IMG/VR virus record: IMGVR_UViG_3300029915_000034
Coordinates: 1-56,081 of that record
DNA length: 56,081 nucleotides
Source of the DNA: a virus
Reading direction: 5' to 3' (one strand)
Below, piece by piece: positions 39,224 through 48,855 of the stretch. The notes below the pieces were generated by a model. That model searched no databases and was not told where the DNA came from. It saw only the letters and a program-made list of their open reading frames with translations. The position numbers and the translations under genes were made by a program. Within the stretch, counting starts at the first letter, position 1. Each line of letters starts with the position of its first letter.

Positions 39224-41665
39224 TTATTCTAATTTTAATATAGTTGCTGAAACGGTTATAGTGCTTGTAGAATTGCCTAAATTTTGAATTGTCATATAAA
39301 TATTTTGATTTAGTATAGAATCATTATTAAAACAAATAGGAACTGGACTACAAATCCAAGATAGTTGGGTGCTTGTAAATACAAATTCTGCCATTAATCC
39401 AACATTACCTGAAGGAGTTGTAGATGATAACCTAGATAAATCAGAGGTAGCTGTAGCATTAGTTCCATAAAATCTAATTCTTGATGGTGTATTTACAGAG
39501 ATAGTTAAAATCTGAAAAGTATAACAAGTAGTAGAAACAGTATATATTTGACTAGTATTAATTGCTAATGAACCACTAGTAAAATTAAAAGGCACTGTTC
39601 CTAACGAGGCAGAACTAGATTCAGAAATCCAATATACAGTAGTTCCATCAGTGGAAAGAATTTTTCCAGCCTGACCAGTTACACTAGGAAGAGTGGAAAT
39701 AGGAGACCATAATAAATTAGTTCCATCTGTATATAAGTATTTTCCACTTTGCCCACTTACTGATGGAACTTGATTAGTTAGAGCAGTCCAAGCATAAGAA
39801 GAACCAGTGCTTTCCAATACATATCCAGTATTGCCTACAGAAACAGCTGGAACTAATTGAGTTATTTGAGACCACGAAACAATACTTCCATTAGTAGTTA
39901 AGTAATAACCACTATATCCTGTTTGTGAGGGAAGTTGAGAAGGTATAGCTGCCCAAGAAGGACCTCCAGAAACCACAGTTAAAACTTGCCCTGTTGAACC
40001 TATTGATAATCTTGCAGCTACTCCTCCAGCATTTGCTGCAATCATATCCCCAGTTGTGGTCATTGGATTTGTAAAACCTACTGGAATGGTAGACCAACTT
40101 GCAACAGACCCATTGTTTGTTAAATACCATCCAGTTGTGCCACTAGATATTGTTGGCAATTGATTAGGTATTGTTCCCCAAGAAACTGTTGAACCATTAT
40201 TTGTTAGAAATTCACCATTAGTTGCTCCGGACATTGGAGGAATTATAGTGGTCCAAGCCGGAATACCTGAAGTTGAGGTTAATACAGTTCCAGAAGTTCC
40301 TATACCTAGCCTAACTGGAGTTCCTGATGTAGTTCCATAAATTATATCTCCTACTGTAGTCATAGGATTAGCTAATGTCACAGGAGTTACCCATTCTGCT
40401 AAATTATACCCTCCAGAAGAAGTATAAACTGTTAAAACCTGTCCTACAGAGCCTATTGAAAGCTTAGTTAGTGACCCTGAAGCTCCTCCCAGTATTAAAT
40501 CTCCATAGAATGTCATTGGATTTATTAAAGGAGTTTCCCAACTAAGAGTAGTTGAATTTAACACAGTTAAAACTTGATTAATAGAACCTATACCCAATCT
40601 TAGTGAAGTTCCTGACAACCCTCCAACTATTAAATCTCCATAAGTAGTCATTGGATTTGCTAAGGCCGAAGCCCAGGAGTAAGAGGACCCATCATTAGTT
40701 AGAAATTTTCCAGCACTACTTCCAGATATTCCTGGAACTTGATTTATAGCTGCCCAAGACATAACTGAGCCATTATTTGTTAAAAAGTTTCCTGCTTGTC
40801 CTGAAATACTTGGAGGATTAGTGTTTATTATCCATTGAGAAATAGTTCCATTATTGGATAAAATATAATTAGATACCCCTACAGACATTGCTGGTACTTG
40901 ATTTATTGAAGCCCAATTAGCAACAGTTCCATTATTAGTTAAAAACTGTCCTGTTGTTCCAGAAGTAATAGCAGGAACAAGAGTCTTCCATCCCAAAATT
41001 CCTGAGGATACCACTGTTAAACTCTGCCCTACTGACCCAGCAGCTAATTTTCCTGCACTTCCTGAGGTACCACCAACTATTAAATCACCTGAGGCAGTCA
41101 TTGGATTAGCTAGCCAAGTTGGAGTTAGTTCCCAGGATACAGTAGAACCATTAGTATATAAATAATAACCTCCAGCAGTATATGGAGTCTGATTAGGAAA
41201 TGGAGAGCCCCAAAACACAGAAGTTCCATTATTGGTTAGAAATAATCCAGATTCTCCTGCTACTGGTGGAACTCCTGCTACTGAATTTTCCCACGCAGCT
41301 GAGTATGGAGAAAGAGCGGTAAGAACTTGTCCAGTGCTTGGAACACTTCCTGTCATATTTACTAAAAATTGGCCTAATGATGTATTTATTGATAGTGAAT
41401 TTGCTACAGCATCATTAGTCTCAATCCAATCAGAACCACTCCAAGTATATAGGATTTTTAGACCTATATCATATACTTTAAAACCTACTGTTATTACTGT
41501 ATTTTTTAAGGTTTTAATTTCAGAATCTGATAATAATGGAATTAGTTCTTGTGTATTATCAGGTAAGATATTACCCAGCATATACTTAGTGGAATCATAA
41601 GTGCCACCAACAACCACTGTTAAATTTGAAGTATACTGAATAATAGACATATATTTCTCTATCAT
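39224..41665 (-). CDS. Repeat-rich tail fibre protein, 813 aa
   Basis: Two alternating repeat types make up most of the chain: N-P-M-T-x-x-G-D-L-I-V-G-G (five or six copies) with G-I-G-S-x-x-Q-V-L-T-V, and P-x-x-S-G-x-x-G-K-F-L-T-N-N-G-S (about ten copies). The first is widespread in phage fibre proteins. The C-terminal ~120 residues are non-repetitive and may be the receptor-binding tip. Start could be ATG 41665 or M6. The 5' end lies opposite the plus-strand gene at 41704, with a symmetric inverted repeat between them. Confidence 0.82.
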   Translation of the reverse strand: MIEKYMSIIQYTSNLTVVVGGTYDSTKYMLGNILPDNTQELIPLLSDSEIKTLKNTVITVGFKVYDIGLKILYTWSGSDWIETNDAVANSLSINTSLGQFLVNMTGSVPSTGQVLTALSPYSAAWENSVAGVPPVAGESGLFLTNNGTSVFWGSPFPNQTPYTAGGYYLYTNGSTVSWELTPTWLANPMTASGDLIVGGTSGSAGKLAAGSVGQSLTVVSSGILGWKTLVPAITSGTTGQFLTNNGTVANWASINQVPAMSVGVSNYILSNNGTISQWIINTNPPSISGQAGNFLTNNGSVMSWAAINQVPGISGSSAGKFLTNDGSSYSWASALANPMTTYGDLIVGGLSGTSLRLGIGSINQVLTVLNSTTLSWETPLINPMTFYGDLILGGASGSLTKLSIGSVGQVLTVYTSSGGYNLAEWVTPVTLANPMTTVGDIIYGTTSGTPVRLGIGTSGTVLTSTSGIPAWTTIIPPMSGATNGEFLTNNGSTVSWGTIPNQLPTISSGTTGWYLTNNGSVASWSTIPVGFTNPMTTTGDMIAANAGGVAARLSIGSTGQVLTVVSGGPSWAAIPSQLPSQTGYSGYYLTTNGSIVSWSQITQLVPAVSVGNTGYVLESTGSSYAWTALTNQVPSVSGQSGKYLYTDGTNLLWSPISTLPSVTGQAGKILSTDGTTVYWISESSSASLGTVPFNFTSGSLAINTSQIYTVSTTCYTFQILTISVNTPSRIRFYGTNATATSDLSRLSSTTPSGNVGLMAEFVFTSTQLSWICSPVPICFNNDSILNQNIYMTIQNLGNSTSTITVSATILKLE

Positions 41666-41669
41666 TTAA

Positions 41670-41694
41670 TTCCTTAATTAAATTATATAAGGAA
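41670..41694. promoter_or_regulatory. Inverted repeat containing both divergent ribosome binding sites
   Basis: TTCCTTA (41670-41676) and TAAGGAA (41688-41694) are perfect inverted copies around 11 A/T bases. Each arm is the AAGGA ribosome binding site of one of the two divergent genes. The hairpin form would hide both sites. A possible A/T-rich divergent promoter may overlap it. Confidence 0.5.
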
Positions 41695-41703
41695 TAAATT
41701 GAA

Positions 41704-42093
41704 ATGGCATCTAAAGAATCTCTTGCGAGTGCTATTAACCAAGTACTTAATAATATTAGAAAAGATAAAGAAAAAGAACGAATTGATATGGAATTATTTG
41801 CTAATAATTGTATAAAAGAATTTTTAACTTTAGATTTACCCTTTTACAGCATAGCAACTGACCCACAAGATAATAATATTGTAGTTATTCAAGTTCCATT
41901 TCTTAAAGAATGCCATATAGAAGTAGAACAGTATTTATTTGGTTCAAAAGAAAAATGTGCTACTTTGTATATAAACAGAAAAGCTGTAAGAAAGATACAG
42001 CTTGCTGATAAAAATCCTGAGTATATTCAACGAGTAGCTAACGCATTACTTGATTACTTAAAACGATATCTCATTCTAAAAAGTAAACTATAA
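41704..42093 (+). CDS. Lone plus-strand gene inside structural cluster, 129 aa
   Basis: AAGGA ten bases upstream of ATG 41704. Helical N-terminus with D-K-E-K-E-R, then alpha/beta. It is the only plus-strand gene in 24 kb of minus-strand structural genes, diverging from one fibre gene and converging on another (gap of three bases). This suggests a moron, an accessory gene with its own control. No family recognised. Confidence 0.75.
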   Translation: MASKESLASAINQVLNNIRKDKEKERIDMELFANNCIKEFLTLDLPFYSIATDPQDNNIVVIQVPFLKECHIEVEQYLFGSKEKCATLYINRKAVRKIQLADKNPEYIQRVANALLDYLKRYLILKSKL

Positions 42094-42096
42094 TTA

Positions 42097-43896
42097 TTAA
42101 ACTATTTCAGTCCAAATATAATTAGCTGTATTTGGTGTAAAGCTGGTAATATTTGTTATAGAATACGTAGCACTTGAGGGCACTATAAAATAACCTGTAG
42201 AATAAGAGCCTGCTGCTGCTAAACTTGTTGGAGTATTAGCAATTAAAACACTATTAACATATAACCCAAAGCTTACAGATGTGGTAGTAGTTCCAGAATC
42301 ACTTATAATAACTAACATTGGTTTTCCAGTGCTGTTAGTATAAGTTGTGCCTAATACTCTAGTAGTGGAATTATATGTAGTAACTGTTGAAAAAGCTCCA
42401 GTAACCCCAGTAAAAGGAACTGACGCAGCACTACCACCAATAGATAATCCAGCTGCAGTTCCAGTTAAACCTGTTCCTGGACCGCTAAAAGACCCACCAG
42501 TAATAGACCCAGTAGATAATATAGAAGTAGTAGCTACTATAGTTCCAGTTACTACTCCGGTAGATGCTCCAGTTATATTAGCCCAAGTAAGATTAGTTAG
42601 ATTGCTTCCATCACCGGAAAATGAAGATGCTGATACAGCACCTGAAAATAATCCTGTTCCAGTAGATATTGATGTAGAAAAACTTCCTATTGTTCCTGAC
42701 ACTGTTCCCGTAGAAGTTAAAGCATTACACCAAATTGTTTTCCCTACTCCAAGACCCCCGGAAACATATAAAGCAGTTCCTACAGAGCTATAAGCTGTAG
42801 AAGTAGTGTTAGAGATATTAACTTGACCAGCAATAGTCATACTTTGTGAAAATACTGAAGCGCCACCAACAGTAAGGGCTCCTCCTATAGATAAATTATT
42901 AGATAATGTAGCACTATTTCCAGTAAAAATACCAGAAACAAGTAGAGTGCTGGAGAAGCTTCCTGTAGTAGTTACAATACCATTAGTAAAAACTCCACCA
43001 CCAGTAGTAAGTGCTTGTAAATCAGCTAAAGTAATATTAGACTCCAACACTGAATTATGGTCAGATGAGGAATATAATACATAATTTCCAGCATAACTTG
43101 AGGGTCTAGTTAAAATAGTTCCTGTAGCATCTGGATAGGAATAAACCCTATTAGCACTTAATCCAGAACTATTTAACGACATAGTATATGAGGAATCACC
43201 TATGAGATTAATAGCTTTTTTATTATTTGTTATTAATGTCCAAGTATCTGATGTAGTTGTAGTAGTGCTTAATAAGATACTAGCTATAGTTAGATTAGAG
43301 GTTCCATTAATAATTAAACCTCCACCAACCGTTCCTCCAGTTGTTCCACTATTATTTAATAATACGGTATTACTAGAGATAGATAAATTAGAACCTATAG
43401 ATAGAGAACCTACTATGCTTACGTTATTAGAAAAAGAAACTGCCCCCCTAACGGAAAGGCCATTAGCTAGTGTAAAAGAGTTGCTAAAAACTACTGGGCA
43501 ATTAAAAGTAGTTAAATTAGTAGAGGAAGTATTATTAAAAATAATAGGGCCATTTATGGTATTGTAAGAAGTTGTAGTAGGATTGGTTATAGTTACTAAT
43601 CCTGTAAAAGTAGTAGCTCCTTCAAAGGTATTTACATTTGTAAAAATATTAGAATAACCTAATGTAGGAAATGAAGCTATAGTACTGCCGTTATTAGAAA
43701 ATTGAAGTTGCCAAGAACCTCCCACATAAGCTACTCCTATATATGGATTATATAAATAGCCAGCTGTGGTACTGGTCTGAAATACAATATATTTAGGTTC
43801 CAATAGGCCAACACTGTCTGTTGGGTCTCCTATAACTAAATCCCTATTATTAGTAGTTGTATATCTAAATTGACTTGGAACTAGTTCGCCGCTCAT
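42097..43896 (-). CDS. Tail fibre protein A, 599 aa, paralogue of 44711-46297
   Basis: Ser/Thr/Gly/Asn-rich beta-type fibre. The N-terminal ~65 residues (S-G-E-L-x-x-S-Q-F-R-Y-T-T-T-N-N-R-D-L) are nearly the same as in the 528-residue gene and probably attach to the same tail site. The C-terminal ~95 residues (V-Y/T-Y-N-S-x-x-R, Y/F-T-N-S-T) also match, while the repetitive middle differs. AAGGA precedes ATG 43896. An HNH endonuclease gene separates the two copies. Confidence 0.82.
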   Translation of the reverse strand: MSGELVPSQFRYTTTNNRDLVIGDPTDSVGLLEPKYIVFQTSTTAGYLYNPYIGVAYVGGSWQLQFSNNGSTIASFPTLGYSNIFTNVNTFEGATTFTGLVTITNPTTTSYNTINGPIIFNNTSSTNLTTFNCPVVFSNSFTLANGLSVRGAVSFSNNVSIVGSLSIGSNLSISSNTVLLNNSGTTGGTVGGGLIINGTSNLTIASILLSTTTTTSDTWTLITNNKKAINLIGDSSYTMSLNSSGLSANRVYSYPDATGTILTRPSSYAGNYVLYSSSDHNSVLESNITLADLQALTTGGGVFTNGIVTTTGSFSSTLLVSGIFTGNSATLSNNLSIGGALTVGGASVFSQSMTIAGQVNISNTTSTAYSSVGTALYVSGGLGVGKTIWCNALTSTGTVSGTIGSFSTSISTGTGLFSGAVSASSFSGDGSNLTNLTWANITGASTGVVTGTIVATTSILSTGSITGGSFSGPGTGLTGTAAGLSIGGSAASVPFTGVTGAFSTVTTYNSTTRVLGTTYTNSTGKPMLVIISDSGTTTTSVSFGLYVNSVLIANTPTSLAAAGSYSTGYFIVPSSATYSITNITSFTPNTANYIWTEIV

Positions 43897-43908
43897 TTCT
43901 AATTTTCC

Positions 43909-44679
43909 TTATGCTCTATCATTTATACTGTGTATCAGTCTCTTACTTATTTCATAATTTATTGTTTTATAATTACTATTATGAGCTTTGGTAAAATGAC
44001 AATCAAAACATAATAAAATTAAATTATCAATATCTAATGCCCTTGATTCATCTAAATTAATTGGTATTATATGATGACAATATAATTTATTCTTAATTGA
44101 GGAATGTTTTCCACATAATTGACAAGTATAATTATCTCTTTTTCTAACCTTACTTAATATACCACTTTGTAATATTTTAGAACGTAATAATTTTGAATTG
44201 TCTGTCAATAAAATATCTGGATTTTTTCCTTTACTTATTCTATAATTTTTAAAAAAAGTTCTAGTATGCTCTTTTGCTAAACATCCACAGGACTTGGTAT
44301 TTCCTGAAATCAATTCGCTAGTGCTTACATAATGTATTTCCAAAGAACCGCAAGAACATTTTACAGGCCATTTAAATCTTCCATTTATTTTTTGTTTTTC
44401 TCCAATAACTTCTAATCTATCAAAAATATCCCCAATACTTATTAAATATTTAATCCTAGATTTTTTCTCTTTTAGTAATATTTTTTTTCTCTTACAGCCA
44501 CAACTTTTTGCTTGGTTACCATCTTTACGAATAAGGTCAAATTTAGTAACTAGTATTTCCTTGTAACAAATACAAGAACATATATATTTTGTAATATTTC
44601 TAACCCCATTAAAAACAACAACTTTAGAAATTACAGTTAGATAATTTATCTGTGTTCCCTCTAATAGTTCTTCTGACAT
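43909..44679 (-). CDS. HNH homing-type endonuclease
   Basis: C-terminal HNH nuclease: C186-x2-C189 and C224-x2-C227 structural knuckles, H202-H203, N219 and H228/H233 in C-H-H-I-I-P-I ... D-N-L-I-L-L-C-F-D-C-H. The N-terminal half has two C-x-C ... S-C-G-C zinc-binding repeats (residues 34-62 and 108-133) that are common DNA-binding modules in phage HNH proteins. It sits between two paralogous fibre genes, a homing-type location. The target is unknown. Confidence 0.9.
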   Translation of the reverse strand: MSEELLEGTQINYLTVISKVVVFNGVRNITKYICSCICYKEILVTKFDLIRKDGNQAKSCGCKRKKILLKEKKSRIKYLISIGDIFDRLEVIGEKQKINGRFKWPVKCSCGSLEIHYVSTSELISGNTKSCGCLAKEHTRTFFKNYRISKGKNPDILLTDNSKLLRSKILQSGILSKVRKRDNYTCQLCGKHSSIKNKLYCHHIIPINLDESRALDIDNLILLCFDCHFTKAHNSNYKTINYEISKRLIHSINDRA

Positions 44680-44710
44680 TACAAAACCTTTAAAGAATTA
44701 TCAACTAAAA

Positions 44711-46297
44711 CTAATTATGGGTCTCACTCCAATATACATTTGCTATTGAAATACTATAAACTAAATTTACTTGATATGTCCAACCTTGTGGTACTATAAA
44801 AGAGCAAATAGCAGTATCATCAAAAGCGTCTATTCCAGTGCTTTTACAACTTACCGCAGATAAAGTTCCATTTAGATAAACGTAAAAATAAGCAGAGTAT
44901 GGTTGGCTGCCTTGTGGCTGAACTGTAACAGTTACAAACATTGGGCCTGATGTGCTGTTAGTAAATGAAGTTGAAAAGGGTCTGCTAGAACTATTATACA
45001 CACTTACAGTAGTAAATGGCTTACCAGATACACCAGAATAAGGAACTGTACCAGCAGAACCAGCGGAAGAAGCATAGCCAACACTTAAACTGGAGGCAGT
45101 TCCTGTTAAACCAGTTCCGGCACCAGAAAATGAAGAAGCTATAACAGTTCCCCCAGCAGACATGCCACCAGATAAAGTTAAAGAAGCAGCGGTAAGAGCA
45201 CTTGAAAAAGTTCCGGCAGTTGCTCCTGTTATAGCACCAGATAAAGCTAAAGAAGTTGCTGATAGGGCTCCAGAAAAAGTTCCAGTAGTTCCTACTACAG
45301 CTCCTCCAGCATTAGCTAAAATTAAATTTATTTGTGACTGTATATTAGAAGTTAATCCAGATAGATAGCTGACATTTATAGTAGATTCTGTGATTGAAGT
45401 ATTATCTGAAGAAGATAACAAAAGCTTACTACCAGAGAAAGTTCCTGGATTTATTACTAAAATTCCAGAATTATTAGGATATTGATAGGTCCTAGCAGCA
45501 GTTAATCCAGGGCTCTTAAAAGTTATAGGATAGGAAGAATCACTAATAAAATTTATAGGATATCCAGAAGCAGGAAGCAAAGTCCACGTATCTGAAGTAG
45601 TAGTTGTAGTGGAAGTCAAAATACTAGCAATAATAGCAGAACTTCCATATACTACTAATCCAGAACCAGAAGATGCTGATGTACTACCTGTATAATGTAC
45701 TGCTACTGTAGAAGAATTAGATATTACGGAAGAAATGGGCCCTAGGGAAATTGCTCCAGTTGCTGTTAGTCCATCTGACAAAGTAACTAATCCATTAAAA
45801 GTACCAGCACCAGATAGAAGTAAAGTTGAGGATAAAGTAACTGCTCCAGATACCCCTAAGGAACCTGATATAGTTACAGGACTATTAAATACAGTAGGTG
45901 AACTATTGTTAATTATTACAGAACCATTAAATGTAGCCGCTCCAGATACTGCTATGGAAGAACTAAAAGTAACAGCACTATTAAGGGCTACACTACCATT
46001 AAAAGTTACAGTGCTGTTAAAGGTATTAGCAGCACTAAATATATTTGCTAGAGATAATTGAGCAAAAGAAGTAGATGAAACTCCATTACTAGAGAACTGT
46101 AATTCCCAAGTACTTGTTCCAGAATTATATGTAACTCCTATATATGGATTAGTAGCATATCCAGGAGCTGTATTTGTCTGAAACACTATATATTTAGGGT
46201 CTAGTAATTCAGCAGTATTTGTTGGGTCACCTATAACTAAATCTCTATTATTAGTTGTAGTGTACCGAAATTGTGATAAAGTTAACTCGCCACTCAT
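44711..46297 (-). CDS. Tail fibre protein B, 528 aa, paralogue of 42097-43896
   Basis: Shares the N-terminal attachment-like region and C-terminal domain with fibre A (see that entry); the middle is a chain of Ser/Thr/Ala-rich beta repeats of its own. C-terminal domain contains V-Y-N-S-S-S-R and V-Y-L-N-G. Two related fibres in a row suggest either a composite fibre or two receptor specificities. AAGGA precedes ATG 46297. Confidence 0.82.
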   Translation of the reverse strand: MSGELTLSQFRYTTTNNRDLVIGDPTNTAELLDPKYIVFQTNTAPGYATNPYIGVTYNSGTSTWELQFSSNGVSSTSFAQLSLANIFSAANTFNSTVTFNGSVALNSAVTFSSSIAVSGAATFNGSVIINNSSPTVFNSPVTISGSLGVSGAVTLSSTLLLSGAGTFNGLVTLSDGLTATGAISLGPISSVISNSSTVAVHYTGSTSASSGSGLVVYGSSAIIASILTSTTTTTSDTWTLLPASGYPINFISDSSYPITFKSPGLTAARTYQYPNNSGILVINPGTFSGSKLLLSSSDNTSITESTINVSYLSGLTSNIQSQINLILANAGGAVVGTTGTFSGALSATSLALSGAITGATAGTFSSALTAASLTLSGGMSAGGTVIASSFSGAGTGLTGTASSLSVGYASSAGSAGTVPYSGVSGKPFTTVSVYNSSSRPFSTSFTNSTSGPMFVTVTVQPQGSQPYSAYFYVYLNGTLSAVSCKSTGIDAFDDTAICSFIVPQGWTYQVNLVYSISIANVYWSETHN

Positions 46298-46366
46298 ATT
46301 TAATCTTCCTTATATATTATATTATGTAACTGTATAGTCATTGTTAAAAACCCTATGTATACTTGA

Positions 46367-48823
46367 TTAAAAATCTATATCTGGAATAAAAGGAATTTCT
46401 AAATTTGAGCTTAATGTGGCATTTATCAATGAAATAGTTTGTCTAGTCTGAAGTAAAATTTTCAATCTGTTATATTTAATAGACTTAGAAAGATAGGTTG
46501 CTGTAACACTGTCATTTAACCAATTAAAAGTATTAGTAGTATCTATATAACTAAAAGTAGAATATAGAGATTTTAATACTTGTATTTCTGTAGCATTTTC
46601 AGTATTTATATATAGTTGGTCTAAATTCTCTGATGGTAAATCATAATCATTAAATTGATTTATAAAATAAGGTAGGGTATCAGTTCCTACCAAATAATTT
46701 TTATAGAAAATTTGATTGTAATTATATCCTATACTATTAGGTAATTTAGAAGTTATTTGTGGAACATACTTAGAATATCTTATAGAAGCACCATAACTTG
46801 TAGGTAGTATATATCTGTTTATGGGTTCTGTAATTAAACCGCAACCAAAAATATTATTAACTTCAGGAATACTTTGTAAATCTCTTAAAGAAGTCCCAAA
46901 TAAATCTGTTCTAATTGCCTTACTTCCGACTATAGGTGATAAATAATCAGAAGAAGTCTTATTACAAGTTATTACGAGAGTTCCTAAATCAGTATTTAAA
47001 ATACCATAATAGACATTAGAAGAAGTTCCTTGTATTACTCCAAAACCTCTTAGACCAGTTATATATGAAATGGGATTAGTTAAACTAAATCCATATGAAC
47101 TTGTAATATTTAGATTACGTTCTTTAGTAGTTGTATCAGATGCTAATAGCCAAGATGACCAAGAACCATTTAAATATCTAAATATTTGATTTCTAGTAGT
47201 TATAAAGATATCTGAGTTAAAGTAAGATAAACCGGTAAATTGATTAGGATTTATTACTATTGAGGAACCTATAGAGGTATCTTTTGTTATAGTGAGTTGT
47301 CGTGAAATATTACCATAATTAACATCATTGTTTATAGATAAATATATAAGTTCTGTAATATATGAAGAAGAACTGGAAGAATAAGTAGCCACTGCTGTTA
47401 TAACTTTAGATGTATTAGTCATACCATAACTTGTTGAATATGGTATTGACTTTATTATATCACAAACCTCGTTAGTAAATGGGTTTGTAAATAAAGTCCA
47501 AGAATATCCAGTTGTAGTTAATGTCCAAACATTACTTACATTAGTGTATATACTACTATTATTAGAGATAGTAAAACCTATTGGATAACTTGTATTTGGA
47601 AGGGCCGGCAAAGAACTAACTGACAAAGGTAAAACTACTGATTTATATATATTATAAGTAGTATTTAAAATATAAGAATAGTATTGTGTTGCTGTATATT
47701 TATATACTGTATATATATTTTTAACAGTAGAAATAGTAGATATTATAGTTGCCCGAACAGAATTTGAAGCTATATTTCCAACAGTAGTATTTAAAGTATA
47801 AACTGCTCCAGATATATTATCAGTTCCGGAAACAAGAGAACCTACTATAACACCAGTAGGAATTCCAGCACCAGTTATAGTTTGGTTTATAAGACTACTT
47901 GAAGCCCCTGTATTAGAAGTTAAAGTTAAACTACTTCCACTAAAGGAAGCAGTGAAAGTAGATACAACTCCTAATTGTGTAGTTGTTAATGGCTTAGTAT
48001 ATACTGCTATAGGTTCTCCAGCCTCAACTGGATTATTAACTATTCCCAAAATATAAACAGGAGCATAAGTTTGTGGAATAATGGAAGTAGATATAGGAGT
48101 ATTAGTAGGTGTTACTGTATTAGTTATTAAGGTATGTTTAAAGATATAATTACCAGAAATTTGGTCATTATCAGTTTCAGATACCCAAGAAGGGCTACCT
48201 AAAGTATAAGACAGTAAGCCTTCCTGTAAGGTTCCTGCCCATATAGTTATATTTCCAGGAGTAGATACTGAAGCAGCATTTTGTATAGCTATAGAAGTTA
48301 CTTGCTGTGGATAGACCATTCCAGAAGTTGGTATTGGAATAATTGTTTGGCCAGAATCTAAAGAATAATAAAATCCATAAAGGCCTCTATATACTACAAT
48401 TACTAATGAGGTACCTTTATTATTTACCGAAAGAGAATAATAAATCTCTAAAGTATTTTGTTTATTTTTAGAAGTTTGTTTAACTAATTGAGAATTTGAA
48501 ACTGATATAGTATGTGTAGAACCAGTCAATCCTTGTATACTTCCCACAGGAGGTTGTGGTGTTATTATACTAGTAGATAATACTCCATTAGTTATATAAT
48601 TCTGCATTATATTGGCATTATAACCAGAACTAGTAGTATCGCTAACTACAACAGCATTATATAACACAGATTCAGAATCTTTAAATTGAGATATAGCAGG
48701 ATATAAGGACTCATCAGACGAAACACTCTGAGTCTGTAGCATTATACTACCAGGAGTTATATTGGTTAATATAGAAGCTGATACATAATTATTAACTAAA
48801 CTAGGGGCAGCAAATTCAGACAT
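46367..48823 (-). CDS. Large tail-associated protein, 818 aa
   Basis: Beta-rich, Ser/Thr/Tyr/Asn-rich protein. Y-Y-S-L-D-S-G-Q-T near residue 155 is like an Asp-box (S-x-D-x-G-x-T) of BNR/propeller proteins. Around 290-360, F-S-G-S-S-L-T-L-T and I-T-G-A-G-I-P-T-G are of a type common in phage fibres. The C-terminal ~150 residues are more globular. Likely a baseplate-associated or fibre-connecting protein. AAGGA precedes ATG 48823. Confidence 0.72.
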   Translation of the reverse strand: MSEFAAPSLVNNYVSASILTNITPGSIMLQTQSVSSDESLYPAISQFKDSESVLYNAVVVSDTTSSGYNANIMQNYITNGVLSTSIITPQPPVGSIQGLTGSTHTISVSNSQLVKQTSKNKQNTLEIYYSLSVNNKGTSLVIVVYRGLYGFYYSLDSGQTIIPIPTSGMVYPQQVTSIAIQNAASVSTPGNITIWAGTLQEGLLSYTLGSPSWVSETDNDQISGNYIFKHTLITNTVTPTNTPISTSIIPQTYAPVYILGIVNNPVEAGEPIAVYTKPLTTTQLGVVSTFTASFSGSSLTLTSNTGASSSLINQTITGAGIPTGVIVGSLVSGTDNISGAVYTLNTTVGNIASNSVRATIISTISTVKNIYTVYKYTATQYYSYILNTTYNIYKSVVLPLSVSSLPALPNTSYPIGFTISNNSSIYTNVSNVWTLTTTGYSWTLFTNPFTNEVCDIIKSIPYSTSYGMTNTSKVITAVATYSSSSSSYITELIYLSINNDVNYGNISRQLTITKDTSIGSSIVINPNQFTGLSYFNSDIFITTRNQIFRYLNGSWSSWLLASDTTTKERNLNITSSYGFSLTNPISYITGLRGFGVIQGTSSNVYYGILNTDLGTLVITCNKTSSDYLSPIVGSKAIRTDLFGTSLRDLQSIPEVNNIFGCGLITEPINRYILPTSYGASIRYSKYVPQITSKLPNSIGYNYNQIFYKNYLVGTDTLPYFINQFNDYDLPSENLDQLYINTENATEIQVLKSLYSTFSYIDTTNTFNWLNDSVTATYLSKSIKYNRLKILLQTRQTISLINATLSSNLEIPFIPDIDF

Positions 48824-48855
48824 TCCATTTCCTTACATAACTTAATTGCTATGAT

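Noticed and set aside
42347-45368. Open frames on the plus strand opposite the fibre genes (for example 42347-42793, 43202-43567, 45735-46061)
   Set aside because: They lie antisense to long Ser/Thr-rich coding regions, which produce stop-poor opposite frames rich in Val/Pro/Ala, and lack ribosome binding sites.
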